DNA of 64,000 nt from Mesorhizobium metallidurans STM 2683 (GTDB taxonomy: Bacteria > Pseudomonadota > Alphaproteobacteria > Rhizobiales > Rhizobiaceae): positions 18,693 to 82,692 of the forward strand of contig NZ_CAUM01000117.1 in NCBI RefSeq assembly GCF_000350085.1, given 5' to 3'. This document shows positions 1 through 8,852 of the stretch, piece by piece. The position numbers and the translations under genes are program-made. How positions within the stretch are numbered: position 1 is the first letter of the stretch; every line of letters begins with the position of its first letter. The notes under the pieces are model-generated. The model was not told the origin of the DNA. It saw nothing but the letters and a program-made list of their open reading frames with translations, and searched no databases.

Positions 1-552
1 TCTTCGTACGGATTCCGACATGACCCGCGCGATTTCGGCTCTGCGCTCCAGGCAGCGTGACACCGGCCCGGCCATCACCACGGATAGGCGCTTGACGCCG
101 AGCGGGATCGGGAAGGAAACGCCGGCGAGATCCGGAATGTATTCGGAATTGCTCTGATGGTAGCCCCGCTCAGCGGCGGCGCGCAGCTCCGCTTCGATGC
201 GTTCGATGCTCATCGGCGTGGTATCGGTATACTTTTCGAAGACCAGCTTGCGATACAGCGTCTCCCTCTCCTTCGGCTCCATCTGCGCGAGGATCGCACG
301 GCGGGCCGAACTGGCATGGATCGGAACCCGCGTTCCCACTTCGGCGAAGCAGCGGATCGGCTGGCGCGACTCGCGCACGTAGAGGAAGACGGCGAAGGGC
401 CCGGAGGCGGATCCTAGTGCAGTCGTCTCACCAGTGCGCGTAGCGATCTCGTCAACCATTTCGCGCAGCGTGTCGGGCAGCGGGTCGTTTTCGCTTATCG
501 TCTGCACGACCGATTGCCAGCGCGGACTCGGATAGTAGCCGCCGCGCAACTG
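1..552 (-). pseudogene. IclR-family regulator, effector-domain remnant lacking its HTH
   Basis: Translation of the minus strand gives an IclR-type effector-binding domain. It carries the typical stretches RCFAEVGTRVPIHASSARRA, IPDLAGVSFPIPLGVKRL and VMAGPVSR, and runs off the window start. The readable homology begins near 552. The frame is open only to a TGA at 631-633, and its first ATG is at 459, inside the domain. No winged-helix DNA-binding domain can be seen in any frame between here and the gene at 774, although family members carry one of about 60 residues. IclR proteins normally regulate adjacent catabolic operons, so this may once have controlled the BMP importer beside it. I read it as a 5'-truncated remnant; a distant or spliced-off N-terminus cannot be excluded. 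Confidence 0.6.
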
Positions 553-709
553 GGCGGCTGACCTTCGATCCGCCGCTCGATCATCTAGGCCGCGTTGACG
601 GCCAAGTTTTCCTGCCCTCGTCCCCCAATTTCATGGACCCGGCGACCTGCAGGTACCAGCTGGATGTCTCGGATCAGTCAGTTGCTTAGTCGATAGGCAC
701 ATCCATTGC

Positions 710-738
710 TTGACACTGTTTTGGGCAACTCCTAGAAA
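710..738 (+). promoter_or_regulatory. candidate sigma-70 promoter of the BMP importer operon
   Basis: A perfect TTGACA at 710-715 is followed after 17 bases by TAGAAA at 733-738. This gives near-consensus -35 and -10 boxes about 35 bases upstream of the ATG at 774. A small palindrome, ACCAAATGGT, lies just downstream (744-753) and could be an operator. Confidence 0.45.
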
Positions 739-773
739 TCTGGACCAAATGGTAAAATAAGGGGATCTGAGCC

Positions 774-1760
774 ATGACGACCGACGTGCTTCTATCTCGC
801 CGAGCCTTGCTCGCTTCCGCCGCGGCACTTGGTGCAACCGCATTCCTTCCGAACGCCCGCGCATCCGCTCCAATCAAGGTTGCGGGCATCCACGGCTCGC
901 CGGTCGAAAACGCCTGGAACTCGGTCCTGCACAAGGCGCTGCAGGACGCGGCATCCGAAGGCGTCATCGAATATGTGTTCTCCGAAGGAGTGTCTGGCAC
1001 GGACTATGCGCGCGCCATGCGTGAGTATGCCGAGCAGGGCAACAAGCTGATCATCGGCGAGGCGTATGCGGTGGAAACCGAGGCCCGCGAGGTAGCCGCC
1101 GACTATCCGGAAACGACCTTCGTGCTCGGTTCGAGCGGCAAGGAATCAGGTGACAATTTCGGCGTCTTCGGCACCTGGAACCATGACGGTGCCTATCTCG
1201 CCGGCATGCTGGCAGGCAAGATGACCAAGAGCAATATCGTCGGCTCCGTCGGCGCCATGCCGATCCCGGAAGTCAACATGCTGATCAACGCTTTCGGCGA
1301 AGGCGTGAAGGCCGTCAATCCGGACGCGAAGCTGCTTGTCGCCTTCATCGGCACTTTCTTCGACCCGCCGAAGGCACGCGAAGCCGGGCTTGCCCAGATC
1401 GACGCCGGCGCCGATATCCTGTTCGGCGAGCGCATCGGCACCGCCGACGCCGCCAAGGAGAGGGGCATCAAGTCCGTCGGTTCGCTAATCGACTACACGC
1501 CGCGCTACCCGCAAACCGTCTTCGCCAACGCACTTTGGGGTTTCCGCCCGATTCTCGACGCCGCTCTTGCCGACGTTGCGGCTGGCAAGCCGGTCGGCAA
1601 GGACTACACCGCCTTCGGTCTCCTCAAGGAAGGCGGCAGCGACATCGCTTATGTGAAGGGTGTCGCCCCGGCCGATGCGGAAGCCGCGATGGAAGCCAAG
1701 CGTGCCGAGATCAAGGCCGGCACCTTCGAGGTTCCTCGTAACATGGATGAACCGAAGTAA
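774..1760 (+). CDS. BMP-family ABC transporter substrate-binding protein
   Basis: Predicted periplasmic binding protein of the Bmp/PnrA family, which in characterised members binds nucleosides or related small N-heterocycles and delivers them to an ABC importer. The N-terminus has a twin-arginine-like motif SRRALL at residues 8-13, a hydrophobic stretch and an ANARA-like cleavage region near residue 29. The mature part has the family pattern: KVAGIHGSPVENAWN, an ATP/nucleoside-type fold with GTWNHDGAYLAGMLAG, and the C-terminal FGLLKEGG. Length 328 aa is normal. An AGGGGA ribosome site precedes the ATG. It heads an operon with an amidase, an ATPase and two permeases, each closely spaced or overlapping. 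The ligand is unknown. Confidence 0.88.
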   Translation: MTTDVLLSRRALLASAAALGATAFLPNARASAPIKVAGIHGSPVENAWNSVLHKALQDAASEGVIEYVFSEGVSGTDYARAMREYAEQGNKLIIGEAYAVETEAREVAADYPETTFVLGSSGKESGDNFGVFGTWNHDGAYLAGMLAGKMTKSNIVGSVGAMPIPEVNMLINAFGEGVKAVNPDAKLLVAFIGTFFDPPKAREAGLAQIDAGADILFGERIGTADAAKERGIKSVGSLIDYTPRYPQTVFANALWGFRPILDAALADVAAGKPVGKDYTAFGLLKEGGSDIAYVKGVAPADAEAAMEAKRAEIKAGTFEVPRNMDEPK

Positions 1761-1771
1761 GTCAGTTCCTT

Positions 1772-3175
1772 ATGGACGCCGACGCGACAGCTCTTGTCGA
1801 AGCGATCGGCTCCGGAAAGTTGACGGCGCGGGAGGCGATGAAAGCATCGCTGGCCGCTGCCAGATCCCACGCTTGGCTTGGGGCGATCGTCTATCTGGAC
1901 GAAGGGAGGGGCCTGGCAGCCGCGGAGGCCTTCGACGCGCTGTCATCGGACGACAAGGCCGTGAGAGCGTTTGGTGGCGTGCCAACCCTTGCCAAGGATC
2001 TCGGCGGCCCTTTTAGAGGTTTTCCCGTTAGCGCCGGTTCGAGATCGATCCCGCGACTTGGCGGCCTTGCCGATTCCGATCTCGCCAAGCGCTTTCGCAA
2101 TGCCGGCTTTTGTCTGTTCGGCCTGACGACCAGCCCCGAATTCGGCCTTTCGCTCGCCAGCGAACCAGCGATCGGACCGATCTCCAGAAATCCTCTCGCA
2201 CCCGACCTCAGCTCCGGTGGCTCGTCCGGCGGCGCAGCGGCTGCCGTTGCCGCGGGCATCGTCGCTATCGCCCATGCGACCGATGCCGGTGGCTCTATCC
2301 GGGTTCCCGCTGCCTGTTGTGGCCTGGTGGGCCTGAAGCCGGGCCGTGGCGTCATGCCGGCAGGGCCTTCCTACGACAACTATCTCGGCGGCATTGCCAG
2401 CGAACTCGCGGTCTGTCGTTCGGTGCGCGATGCGGCCTCGGCCCTTGCCGCCTTGAGCGGCGAAGCGAAGGGACCTTTCCCGCCGGTACGGCAATCCGGG
2501 CTGCCGTCCTCGCGGTTGCGCATCGGTCTGCTGACAAATACGGGCAGTGCGTCGCCGACCGAAGCAGAGCGACTCGTGGCGGTAGAGGCCGCGGCCAAAT
2601 CTCTGGAGAAGGTCGGGCACGAGATCGTACCGACCGACTGGCTGCGCATCGAGCAGATCGCGACGGCCAGTACACGGGCCTTCGCCGATGTCGTCGCGAT
2701 CAATCTTGCTGAAATGGTCAAGCGGCTATCCGCCGATCTGTCGAGTGCCGAGCCGATGACCCAGGCCGTGCTTGAACGCGGTCTTTCGAAGGACGGAACG
2801 GAGATCTGGCGGCTGATAAACGCCATGGCCTTCATCAGCCGGGACCTCTGGCGCGTCTTCGACGACATCGATTGCCTTGTCACGCCGATGCTGTCGACGG
2901 CACCGAAGCCGGTCGGCTCGTTTCCGACCGATCATCGCGATGTCGATCTTCATTTTTCGCGAATGACGGCCTTTGCGCCGCTTGCACCGCTCGCCAATGT
3001 ATCGGGCTTCCCAGCCATCACCCTGCCTTTCGGGATCGACGATGCGGGCCTGCCGCTTCCGGTCCAGCTTCTCGCGCCCATGGGCGAGGAGGGACGCCTT
3101 CTTGCGCTTGCAGCCCTCCTGGAAAAGGAGGAACGTTGGTCCCACGGCTTTCTTCTCGCGGGGTTTGCTCGATGA
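1772..3175 (+). CDS. amidase signature (AS) family amidohydrolase
   Basis: Hydrolase of the amidase signature family, cleaving a C-N amide bond to carboxylate plus ammonia or amine. The catalytic Ser-cisSer-Lys set is visible: Lys in VPTLAKDLGG, the glycine/serine-rich SSGGSSGGAAAAVAAG, and the nucleophile region DAGGSIRVPAACCGLVGLKP. Length 467 aa is typical. It starts 11 bases after the binding protein and its stop overlaps the ATPase start by 4 bases (ATGA), so the two are probably translationally coupled. Its place inside an importer operon suggests the imported compound carries an amide (or releases one) that is cleaved in the cytoplasm. No signal peptide is seen. The substrate cannot be deduced. 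Confidence 0.88.
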   Translation: MDADATALVEAIGSGKLTAREAMKASLAAARSHAWLGAIVYLDEGRGLAAAEAFDALSSDDKAVRAFGGVPTLAKDLGGPFRGFPVSAGSRSIPRLGGLADSDLAKRFRNAGFCLFGLTTSPEFGLSLASEPAIGPISRNPLAPDLSSGGSSGGAAAAVAAGIVAIAHATDAGGSIRVPAACCGLVGLKPGRGVMPAGPSYDNYLGGIASELAVCRSVRDAASALAALSGEAKGPFPPVRQSGLPSSRLRIGLLTNTGSASPTEAERLVAVEAAAKSLEKVGHEIVPTDWLRIEQIATASTRAFADVVAINLAEMVKRLSADLSSAEPMTQAVLERGLSKDGTEIWRLINAMAFISRDLWRVFDDIDCLVTPMLSTAPKPVGSFPTDHRDVDLHFSRMTAFAPLAPLANVSGFPAITLPFGIDDAGLPLPVQLLAPMGEEGRLLALAALLEKEERWSHGFLLAGFAR

Positions 3176-4695
3176 ACGATGCCGCCCTGGAGATCCTAGG
3201 CGTCAGCAAGCGCTTCGGCGACAACCTCGCCAACGACGACATTTCGCTTTCCCTCGCCAAAGGAGAGATCGTGGCCCTTCTCGGCGAGAACGGTGCCGGC
3301 AAGACCACGCTGATGAGCATTCTCTTCGGGCACTATGTCCCTGATACCGGTTCGGTTACGGCAATGGGCAAGGAACTGCCGCCCGGCAAGCCGCGCGCGG
3401 CTATCCGCGCCGGCATCGGCATGGTGCACCAGCATTTCTCGCTCGCGCCAAATCTGACGGTGCTCGAAAACGTGATGACCGGCACGGAGAGCCTCTGTTC
3501 GCCGGTCTCGAATGTCGCGGCGGGCCGCAAGAAATTGCTGGGCATATCCGAGCGCTTCGGCCTGAAGGTCGATCCGGCTGCCCGCGTGGGCGATCTCTCC
3601 GTTGGCGAGCAGCAACGCGTCGAGATCCTGAAAGCGCTCTATAACGATGCCCGCATCCTGGTGCTGGACGAACCGACGGCCGTGCTTACCAATATCGAGG
3701 CCGAAAAGCTGTTCTCTACCTTCAAGGAGATGGCGCGGCTGGGCTTGTCGCTGATCTTCATTTCCCACAAGCTCGATGAAGTCATGGCGACAGCCGATCG
3801 CATCGTCGTCCTGCGCGGCGGCAAACTCGTGGCCGAGCGCAAGGCATCCGAGACCAGCAAGGCCGAGCTTGCCGAACTGATGGTCGGCCGCAAGGTGACG
3901 AGACCGGTCCGCGATCCCTCCACGCCCGGCCAGGTAGGGATTGAAGCGGCGGGCGTCACGGTTCGGGTGGGCGGCGTCGACCGCTTGAAATCCATCGATT
4001 TCCGCGTACTGACGGGAGAAGTGCTGGGTATCATCGGCGTTTCCGGAAACGGACAGGCGACGTTGGCGCAATTGCTGAGCGGCACGGTCGGGCGAACTGC
4101 GGGTGACCTTTTCCTGTTCGGGCAGCACGTGGGGGACCTGACGGTCGCAGATGCCGTGGCAACCGGCATCGGCCGCATTCCCGAGGATCGTAACCGCGAG
4201 GGCGCGATCGGCGAAATGGCGATTTGGGAAAATGCCATCCTCGAAAGGCTTGCCCGGTTCTCCCGCCGCGGTCTGGTCGACCGCAAGGCCGCAATTGCCT
4301 TCGCCGGTCGGATCCTGTCGGCATTCGATGTGCGCGGCGGTTCGCCGACGAGCCGCACCCGCCTTCTGTCCGGCGGCAACATGCAGAAACTCATTCTCGG
4401 GCGAAACCTCATCGAGCACCCCCGCATTCTACTCGCTGCCCAGCCGGCCCGCGGCCTGGACGAAGGTGCCGTCGCCGCCGTGCACGAGCGAATCCTCGAT
4501 GCGCGTCGGGCAGGCACAGCGGTACTACTGATCTCCGAGGATCTCGACGAGGTCATGATGCTCGCCGACCGCATCCAGGCGATCGTCGGTGGCAGGCTGT
4601 CCCCGCCGGTCCGCGCGCAAGACGCCGATGCGCGCAAACTGGGCCTGATGATGGCCGGCGAATGGGAAGGACGCGAGGTAACCGATGCGGTTTGA
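3172..4695 (+). CDS. BMP-type ABC importer ATP-binding protein (two NBDs)
   Basis: Energises the importer encoded in this operon. The 507-residue protein has two nucleotide-binding domains, as in ribose and nucleoside (NupA-like) importers. NBD1 has Walker A GENGAGKTTL, signature LSVGEQQRVEI and Walker B ILVLDEPTAVLT. NBD2 has the relaxed Walker A GVSGNGQATL, signature LLSGGNMQKL and the family-typical AAQPARGLD. The frame stays open upstream to 2872, but that part is the shadow of the amidase; the ATG at 3172 overlaps the amidase stop and gives the normal family N-terminus. Confidence 0.92.
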   Translation: MNDAALEILGVSKRFGDNLANDDISLSLAKGEIVALLGENGAGKTTLMSILFGHYVPDTGSVTAMGKELPPGKPRAAIRAGIGMVHQHFSLAPNLTVLENVMTGTESLCSPVSNVAAGRKKLLGISERFGLKVDPAARVGDLSVGEQQRVEILKALYNDARILVLDEPTAVLTNIEAEKLFSTFKEMARLGLSLIFISHKLDEVMATADRIVVLRGGKLVAERKASETSKAELAELMVGRKVTRPVRDPSTPGQVGIEAAGVTVRVGGVDRLKSIDFRVLTGEVLGIIGVSGNGQATLAQLLSGTVGRTAGDLFLFGQHVGDLTVADAVATGIGRIPEDRNREGAIGEMAIWENAILERLARFSRRGLVDRKAAIAFAGRILSAFDVRGGSPTSRTRLLSGGNMQKLILGRNLIEHPRILLAAQPARGLDEGAVAAVHERILDARRAGTAVLLISEDLDEVMMLADRIQAIVGGRLSPPVRAQDADARKLGLMMAGEWEGREVTDAV

Positions 4696-5734
4696 GAGGC
4701 GGGAACATCGGTCGACAGCGCTGGTCATAGCGGCGCCGCTGATTGCCGTGGCCGGCGCGTTCGCCATTACCGGCATACTAATCGCCATTGCCGGGGCGCC
4801 GGTGTTCGAGGCCTACTGGAGGATTCTGACCGGCGCCTTCGGTTCGCGCCTGTCGGCCACGGAAACGCTGACGCGTGCCACGCCGCTGATCCTGACCGGA
4901 CTTGCGGCGGCAGTCGCTTTTCGGGCGCGGCTCTGGAATATCGGTGGCGAGGGCCAGTTCTATCTCGGCGCCATCGCCGTCGCCGCCGCAAGCGCCCATA
5001 TTGCACGTGGCCTGCCTTCGCTCGTGCAGATCCCCCTGCTCTTCGTCGTCGGCGCCGCGGCCGGCATGTTACTCCTTCTGCTGCCGCTCTGGCTGCGCCT
5101 GCGCTTCTCCGTCGACGAAGTGGTGACGACGCTGCTTCTGAATTTCGTCGCGCTGCTCTTCGTTTCCATGCTGATCGACGGCGTGCTGAAAGATCCGGCA
5201 GCCTTTGGCTGGCCGCAGTCGGAGGCGGTCGATGCCGCTGCCCGGCTGCCGAAACTGCTGGCCCGCTCGCGCCTGCATATCGGCCTGGGCCTCGCCGTTG
5301 CGATTGCCTTCATCGTCTATTTCGTCCAGTCACGCACCGTCTTCGGCCTGCAGTCGCGAGCGGCGGGCCTCAATCCGTCCGGCGCCGCCTTTGCCGGTGT
5401 GCCGCTGGCCCGCACACTTGTCATCGTCGCAATGATCTCCGGCGGTCTCGCTGGTCTCGCCGGAGCCATCGAGGTGCTGGGCGTAAAGGGCTATGTAACC
5501 AACGACCTGTCGCCGGGCTACGGCTATTCCGGCATCGTGGTGGCCATGCTTGCCAACCTGAACCCGCTCGGCGTCGTGCTGGCGGCGCTCTTCACGGCGG
5601 TCATGTTCGTCGGCGCCGACGGCATGAGCCGGAGCATGGGCATCCCCACCTATATCGCAGATGTGACCGTCGCATTGTCGCTGCTTTCCATGCTGATCGC
5701 CGTCTTCTTCACGCAATACAGGATACGCCGATGA
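4685..5734 (+). CDS. BMP-type ABC importer permease 1
   Basis: Inner-membrane permease of the ribose/nucleoside branch (BPD_transp_2). The 349-residue protein has about nine or ten hydrophobic segments and the branch-typical sequence RARLWNIGGEGQFYLGAI near residue 82. It overlaps the ATPase gene by 11 bases and the next permease by 4 bases, so the operon is tightly packed. It should pair with the 5731-6675 product to form the channel. Confidence 0.9.
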   Translation: MRFERREHRSTALVIAAPLIAVAGAFAITGILIAIAGAPVFEAYWRILTGAFGSRLSATETLTRATPLILTGLAAAVAFRARLWNIGGEGQFYLGAIAVAAASAHIARGLPSLVQIPLLFVVGAAAGMLLLLLPLWLRLRFSVDEVVTTLLLNFVALLFVSMLIDGVLKDPAAFGWPQSEAVDAAARLPKLLARSRLHIGLGLAVAIAFIVYFVQSRTVFGLQSRAAGLNPSGAAFAGVPLARTLVIVAMISGGLAGLAGAIEVLGVKGYVTNDLSPGYGYSGIVVAMLANLNPLGVVLAALFTAVMFVGADGMSRSMGIPTYIADVTVALSLLSMLIAVFFTQYRIRR

Positions 5735-6675
5735 CCGCGCTGATCGACATCCTCGGTTCTGCCGGTCTCTGGGCCGCGGTCCTGCGCATTGCCACGCCGC
5801 TTATCCTCGGCACGCTCGGGGCGCTGCTGTCGGAACGCTCGGGCGTGCTCAATCTCGGCATCGAGGGCATCATGACCTTCGGTGCCATGATCGGCTGGCT
5901 TGCGGTCTACAACGGCGCCGGTCTATGGACCGGATTGCTCGTTGCAGCGTTGAGTGGCGCGATCTTCGGCCTTCTGCATGCCGCGCTGACGGTCACGCTG
6001 GGCCTTTCGCAGCACGTCTCCGGCCTCGGCGTCACTTTGTTTGCGTCGAGCTTCGCCTACTACGCTTTCCGACTGATGGTGCCGGTCGCCGGCACACCGC
6101 CGACGATCGTGCCCTTCCAGCCGCTCGATATCCCCTTTCTCTCCTCGTTGCCTTTCTTCGGGCAGGCATTCTTTACCCAGACGGCGCCGACCTATATGGC
6201 AATCTTGCTTGCCGTCCTGCTCGCCTATTTGATCGCGCGCACGCCGGTCGGACTTGCGATCCGCATGACAGGCGAGAATCCGCACGCGGCGGAAGCGCAG
6301 GGCATAAACCCAATGACCATCCGCTATGGGGCGGTGGTCGCCGGCAGCGCCTTGATGGGCGTCGGCGGTGCTTTCCTGACGCTCTCTGCGTTCAACAGCT
6401 TCTTCCCCACCATGGTGCAGGGCCGCGGTTGGATCTGCATCGCGCTGGTTGTATTTGCCTCGTGGCGTCCGGAGCGGGCGTTGTTCGGTGCCTTGCTATT
6501 CGCCCTCTTCGACGGTTTTCAGCTTCGTCTGCAGACGGTGCTCAGCGGTGTCGTTCCCTACCAGATATTCCTGATGATCCCCTACCTGTTGTCGATCGCC
6601 GCACTCGCCGTCATGGCGCGCCGCGCCCGCGTTCCGCAGGCTTTGATGCAACCCTACCGCCGCGGCGAGCGCTGA
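5731..6675 (+). CDS. BMP-type ABC importer permease 2
   Basis: Second inner-membrane permease of the importer, 314 aa. It has the branch hallmark ERSGVLNLGIEGIMTFGAM near residue 33 and eight to ten hydrophobic stretches; the C-terminus is short and basic. The ATG overlaps the stop of permease 1 (ATGA). It is the last gene of the operon. The 268 bases after it (6676-6943) contain no gene I can support, only the operator at 6899-6924. Confidence 0.9.
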   Translation: MTALIDILGSAGLWAAVLRIATPLILGTLGALLSERSGVLNLGIEGIMTFGAMIGWLAVYNGAGLWTGLLVAALSGAIFGLLHAALTVTLGLSQHVSGLGVTLFASSFAYYAFRLMVPVAGTPPTIVPFQPLDIPFLSSLPFFGQAFFTQTAPTYMAILLAVLLAYLIARTPVGLAIRMTGENPHAAEAQGINPMTIRYGAVVAGSALMGVGGAFLTLSAFNSFFPTMVQGRGWICIALVVFASWRPERALFGALLFALFDGFQLRLQTVLSGVVPYQIFLMIPYLLSIAALAVMARRARVPQALMQPYRRGER

Positions 6676-6898
6676 GGGAGGCTCCAAGGAGCAACTTATG
6701 TCGACCTGATAAGAAGGGGCGCTGCGCTGCCCGCCTGCGAGCCCATGTTGATGATCGTTCGCTTGCGCCCTGCGGCGAATGCGGTTCCCGATTTCAGGCA
6801 GACGCCAGACCGGCCGTCTACATGCCTCACGACCATGAATGGTGAAGAGCCGTCCCACCTTCCCGCTTGACGAACGCATATCTCCGTGGCTATACGTC

Positions 6899-6924
6899 AA
6901 TCAATAGCCATTTGGTTATTGATT
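6899..6924. promoter_or_regulatory. palindromic operator before the VOC/ArsR operon
   Basis: The arms AATCAATAGCCA (6899-6910) and TGGTTATTGATT (6913-6924) are inverted copies matching at 11 of 12 positions around a two-base centre. Such AT-rich dyads are the usual targets of ArsR-type winged-helix repressors, and an ArsR gene is the second gene downstream. Autoregulation is therefore the simplest reading. Confidence 0.55.
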
Positions 6925-6976
6925 TTGAAATCAAGCGGCGCACATGGCGAACGTGACAGACGGAGAAAGTGCAAAA

Positions 6977-7369
6977 ATGAAGCTCAAATTGACCAGCGTG
7001 TATGTGGACAACCAGGAAAAGGCCCTGCGCGTCTATACCGAAGTGCTCGGCCTTGCGAAGAAGGCCGACTTCAGCAACGGACCGTATCGCTGGCTGACCG
7101 TGGCCTCACCCGACGAGCCGGATGGAACCGAGCTGCAACTCGCGCTCAACGACAACCCGGCGGCCAAGGCCTACCAGCAAGCCATATTCCAGCAGGGCCA
7201 GCCCGCGGTCATGTTCTTCACCGACGACGTCAAGGGCGACTACGAGCGCATCAAGGCGCGCGGCGCCGAGTTCACCATGCCGCCGACCGAGGTGACCGGC
7301 TCGACCATCGCCCAGCTGAACGACACTTGCGGCAACCTTGTTCAAATCACCCAGCTGGCGCGCTGGTAA
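6977..7369 (+). CDS. VOC (glyoxalase/bleomycin-resistance) family protein
   Basis: Small cytoplasmic protein of the vicinal-oxygen-chelate superfamily, with the paired beta-alpha-beta-beta-beta pattern (TSVYVDNQEKALRVYTEVLG at the start, VMFFTDDVKGDYERIKARG in the middle, LNDTCGNLVQI at the end). An in-frame ATG lies upstream at 6944, but a GGAG at 6962-6965 is well placed for the ATG at 6977, and the family N-terminus fits MKLKLTSVYV. First gene of a six-gene run with ArsR, SRPBCC, a small membrane protein and two DUF1801 genes. VOC members include dioxygenases, glyoxalases and resistance proteins; the reaction here is unknown. Confidence 0.8.
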   Translation: MKLKLTSVYVDNQEKALRVYTEVLGLAKKADFSNGPYRWLTVASPDEPDGTELQLALNDNPAAKAYQQAIFQQGQPAVMFFTDDVKGDYERIKARGAEFTMPPTEVTGSTIAQLNDTCGNLVQITQLARW

Positions 7370-7390
7370 GGCGAGGATTATCGATCCGAC

Positions 7391-7714
7391 ATGACGAACG
7401 CTCGCGATGTGCTCTTCAGGACGCTCGCCGACCCGACGCGGCGGGCGATCTTCGAACGGCTGTGCCGCCAAGGAGAGCAGACCGTGGGCGCCCTGACTGC
7501 GCAGGCCGGGATCTCGCAACCGGCCGTCTCGAAACATCTCGGCCTTCTGAGGCAGGCCGGCCTGGTGCGCGATCGTCATGAAGGACGACAGACCCATTAT
7601 AGCGCGCAGCTCGGCGCGCTTGCCCCCTTGATGGACTGGACAAGCGAGATGGCCGGGTTTTGGGAAGCCCGGTTCGACCAACTCGAAGACTTGCTGAAAA
7701 GGATGGACCAATGA
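7391..7714 (+). CDS. ArsR-family transcriptional regulator
   Basis: A 107-residue winged-helix repressor. The N-terminal half matches the ArsR pattern LFRTLADPTRRAIFERL, then helix-turn-helix GISQPAVSKHLGLLRQAGLV and wing RDRHEGRQTHYS. No metal-binding cysteine pair is seen in the recognition helix, so it is probably of the non-metal subgroup that travels with SRPBCC proteins. The stop overlaps the SRPBCC start by 4 bases. It likely controls its own operon through the dyad at 6899-6924. Confidence 0.9.
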   Translation: MTNARDVLFRTLADPTRRAIFERLCRQGEQTVGALTAQAGISQPAVSKHLGLLRQAGLVRDRHEGRQTHYSAQLGALAPLMDWTSEMAGFWEARFDQLEDLLKRMDQ

Positions 7715-8091
7715 ATGAAACAACGGCCGAAACGCGTTCCGTCGTTGTCGAGCGTGAGATCCCTTATCCGCCGGAAAAGATCTGGCGCGCGCTCACGCAA
7801 TCACACCTGATCGAGGAGTGGGGCAGCCGCTTCAATCTTACCGCGGACTGGGGCGCGGTGGACTGTCAGGTTCAGGCAGTCGAGCCGGCCAAAACGCTGT
7901 CCTACACCTGGGACACCAAGGATCTCAGGAGTGTCGTCACCTGGACGCTCACCCCGACGAGCACGGGAACCCATCTGCGCATGGAGCAGTCGGGCTTCCG
8001 GGCGGACCAGCGGCCCTATTATCAGGGCGCAACGGTCGGGTGGCGCAAATTCTTCGCGAACCTGGAACAAGTCCTGGCGCGGTTGGATTGA
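7711..8091 (+). CDS. SRPBCC (AHSA1-type) domain protein
   Basis: A 126-residue START/AHSA1-like hydrophobic-cavity protein. The signature features are EREIPYPPEKIWRALTQS at the start, EEWGSRFNLTADWG, and VTWTLTPTSTGTHLRMEQSG before the C-terminal helix GWRKFFANLEQVLARL. The start chosen is the ATG overlapping the ArsR stop; an upstream ATG at 7660 lies inside ArsR. ArsR plus SRPBCC is a very common pair in alphaproteobacteria and actinobacteria; the ligand is unknown. Confidence 0.85.
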   Translation: MNETTAETRSVVVEREIPYPPEKIWRALTQSHLIEEWGSRFNLTADWGAVDCQVQAVEPAKTLSYTWDTKDLRSVVTWTLTPTSTGTHLRMEQSGFRADQRPYYQGATVGWRKFFANLEQVLARLD

Positions 8092-8143
8092 CGTCTGCCG
8101 GTTGCAAGGAAGGCTGCCGTTTCGTCTTCAGGGGAGGTGTGAA

Positions 8144-8371
8144 TTGAATTGGAACAACTGGGTCAGGCAGATCCACCGCTGGCTGTCTATTGCCTTTACG
8201 GTGACCGTCGTCGCCAACTTCGTCGCCATGGGATCGGGAGAACCTCCTCTCTGGGTGGTCTACTCGCCGCTCCTGCCGCCCGCCTTGCTGCCGTTCACCG
8301 GCCTGTACATGTTCGTGCTGCCCTATGCCACCAGGTGGCGCAGCGGGCGAGGCGCCAGCGTACTGGAGTGA
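8144..8371 (+). CDS. small membrane protein, two TM segments (TTG start)
   Basis: A 75-residue hypothetical protein with two hydrophobic stretches (IAFTVTVVANFVAM and LLPPALLPFTGLYMFVL) separated by a short loop, and a basic C-terminal tail. No ATG lies nearby in frame; a strong GGGGAGG at 8131-8137 sits six bases before TTG at 8144, which I take as the start. Placed between SRPBCC and DUF1801 genes on the same strand. No function can be assigned. Confidence 0.6.
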   Translation: MNWNNWVRQIHRWLSIAFTVTVVANFVAMGSGEPPLWVVYSPLLPPALLPFTGLYMFVLPYATRWRSGRGASVLE

Positions 8372-8376
8372 ACAAA

Positions 8377-8844
8377 ATGGCCAGGACGTCCAGGAAGCCG
8401 GCGAAGACCGCAAAGGAGACCACCGCCCAAGAGGCTGCTGCGAAGCCGGCCCTGTTGTCAGGCGGCAACCCCCAGATCGCAAAGGCCTATGGGGATGCCC
8501 CCGTACAGGCCTACATCGCGGCCATGCCGGGCTGGAAAAGCGACGTCGGCCTACGCCTCGACGCGCTCATCGTGCGCGCTGTCCCCGGCGTATACAAGGC
8601 GGTCAAGTGGAACTCGCCCTTCTATGGCATCGAGGGCCAAGGCTGGTTCCTCGGCATCCACTGCTTCACGAAATACGTCAAGGTGGCTTTCTTCCGCGGC
8701 ACGTCGCTGCAGCCTGTTCCTCCCGGCCAGTCCAAACAAAAGGAAGTGCGCTATCTCGACATCCACGAGGACGACCAGCTCGACGAAGCCCAGTTCGTCG
8801 CCTGGGTAAAGCAAGCCAGCCAATTGCCCGGCGAACGGATGTGA
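8377..8844 (+). CDS. DUF1801 domain-containing protein
   Basis: A 155-residue protein of the DUF1801 (YdhG/YjhG-like) superfamily. After a basic, low-complexity N-terminus rich in Lys and Ala it has the domain landmarks AYIAAMPGWKSDVGLRLDAL, VKWNSPFYG, GWFLGIHCFTKYVKVAFFRG and RYLDIHEDDQLDE. GGAG at 8364-8367 fits the ATG at 8377. A second member follows at 8853. The molecular role of this family is not established. Confidence 0.8.
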   Translation: MARTSRKPAKTAKETTAQEAAAKPALLSGGNPQIAKAYGDAPVQAYIAAMPGWKSDVGLRLDALIVRAVPGVYKAVKWNSPFYGIEGQGWFLGIHCFTKYVKVAFFRGTSLQPVPPGQSKQKEVRYLDIHEDDQLDEAQFVAWVKQASQLPGERM

Positions 8845-8852
8845 CAACAACC

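Noticed and set aside
2872..3171. 100-residue N-terminal extension of the first BMP ATPase
   Set aside because: This stretch encodes the end of the amidase in another frame. The ATG at 3172 overlaps the amidase stop and gives the normal family N-terminus.
3196..4419. 407-codon minus-strand open frame
   Set aside because: Antisense of the first BMP ATPase, whose Walker and signature motifs are all present on the plus strand.
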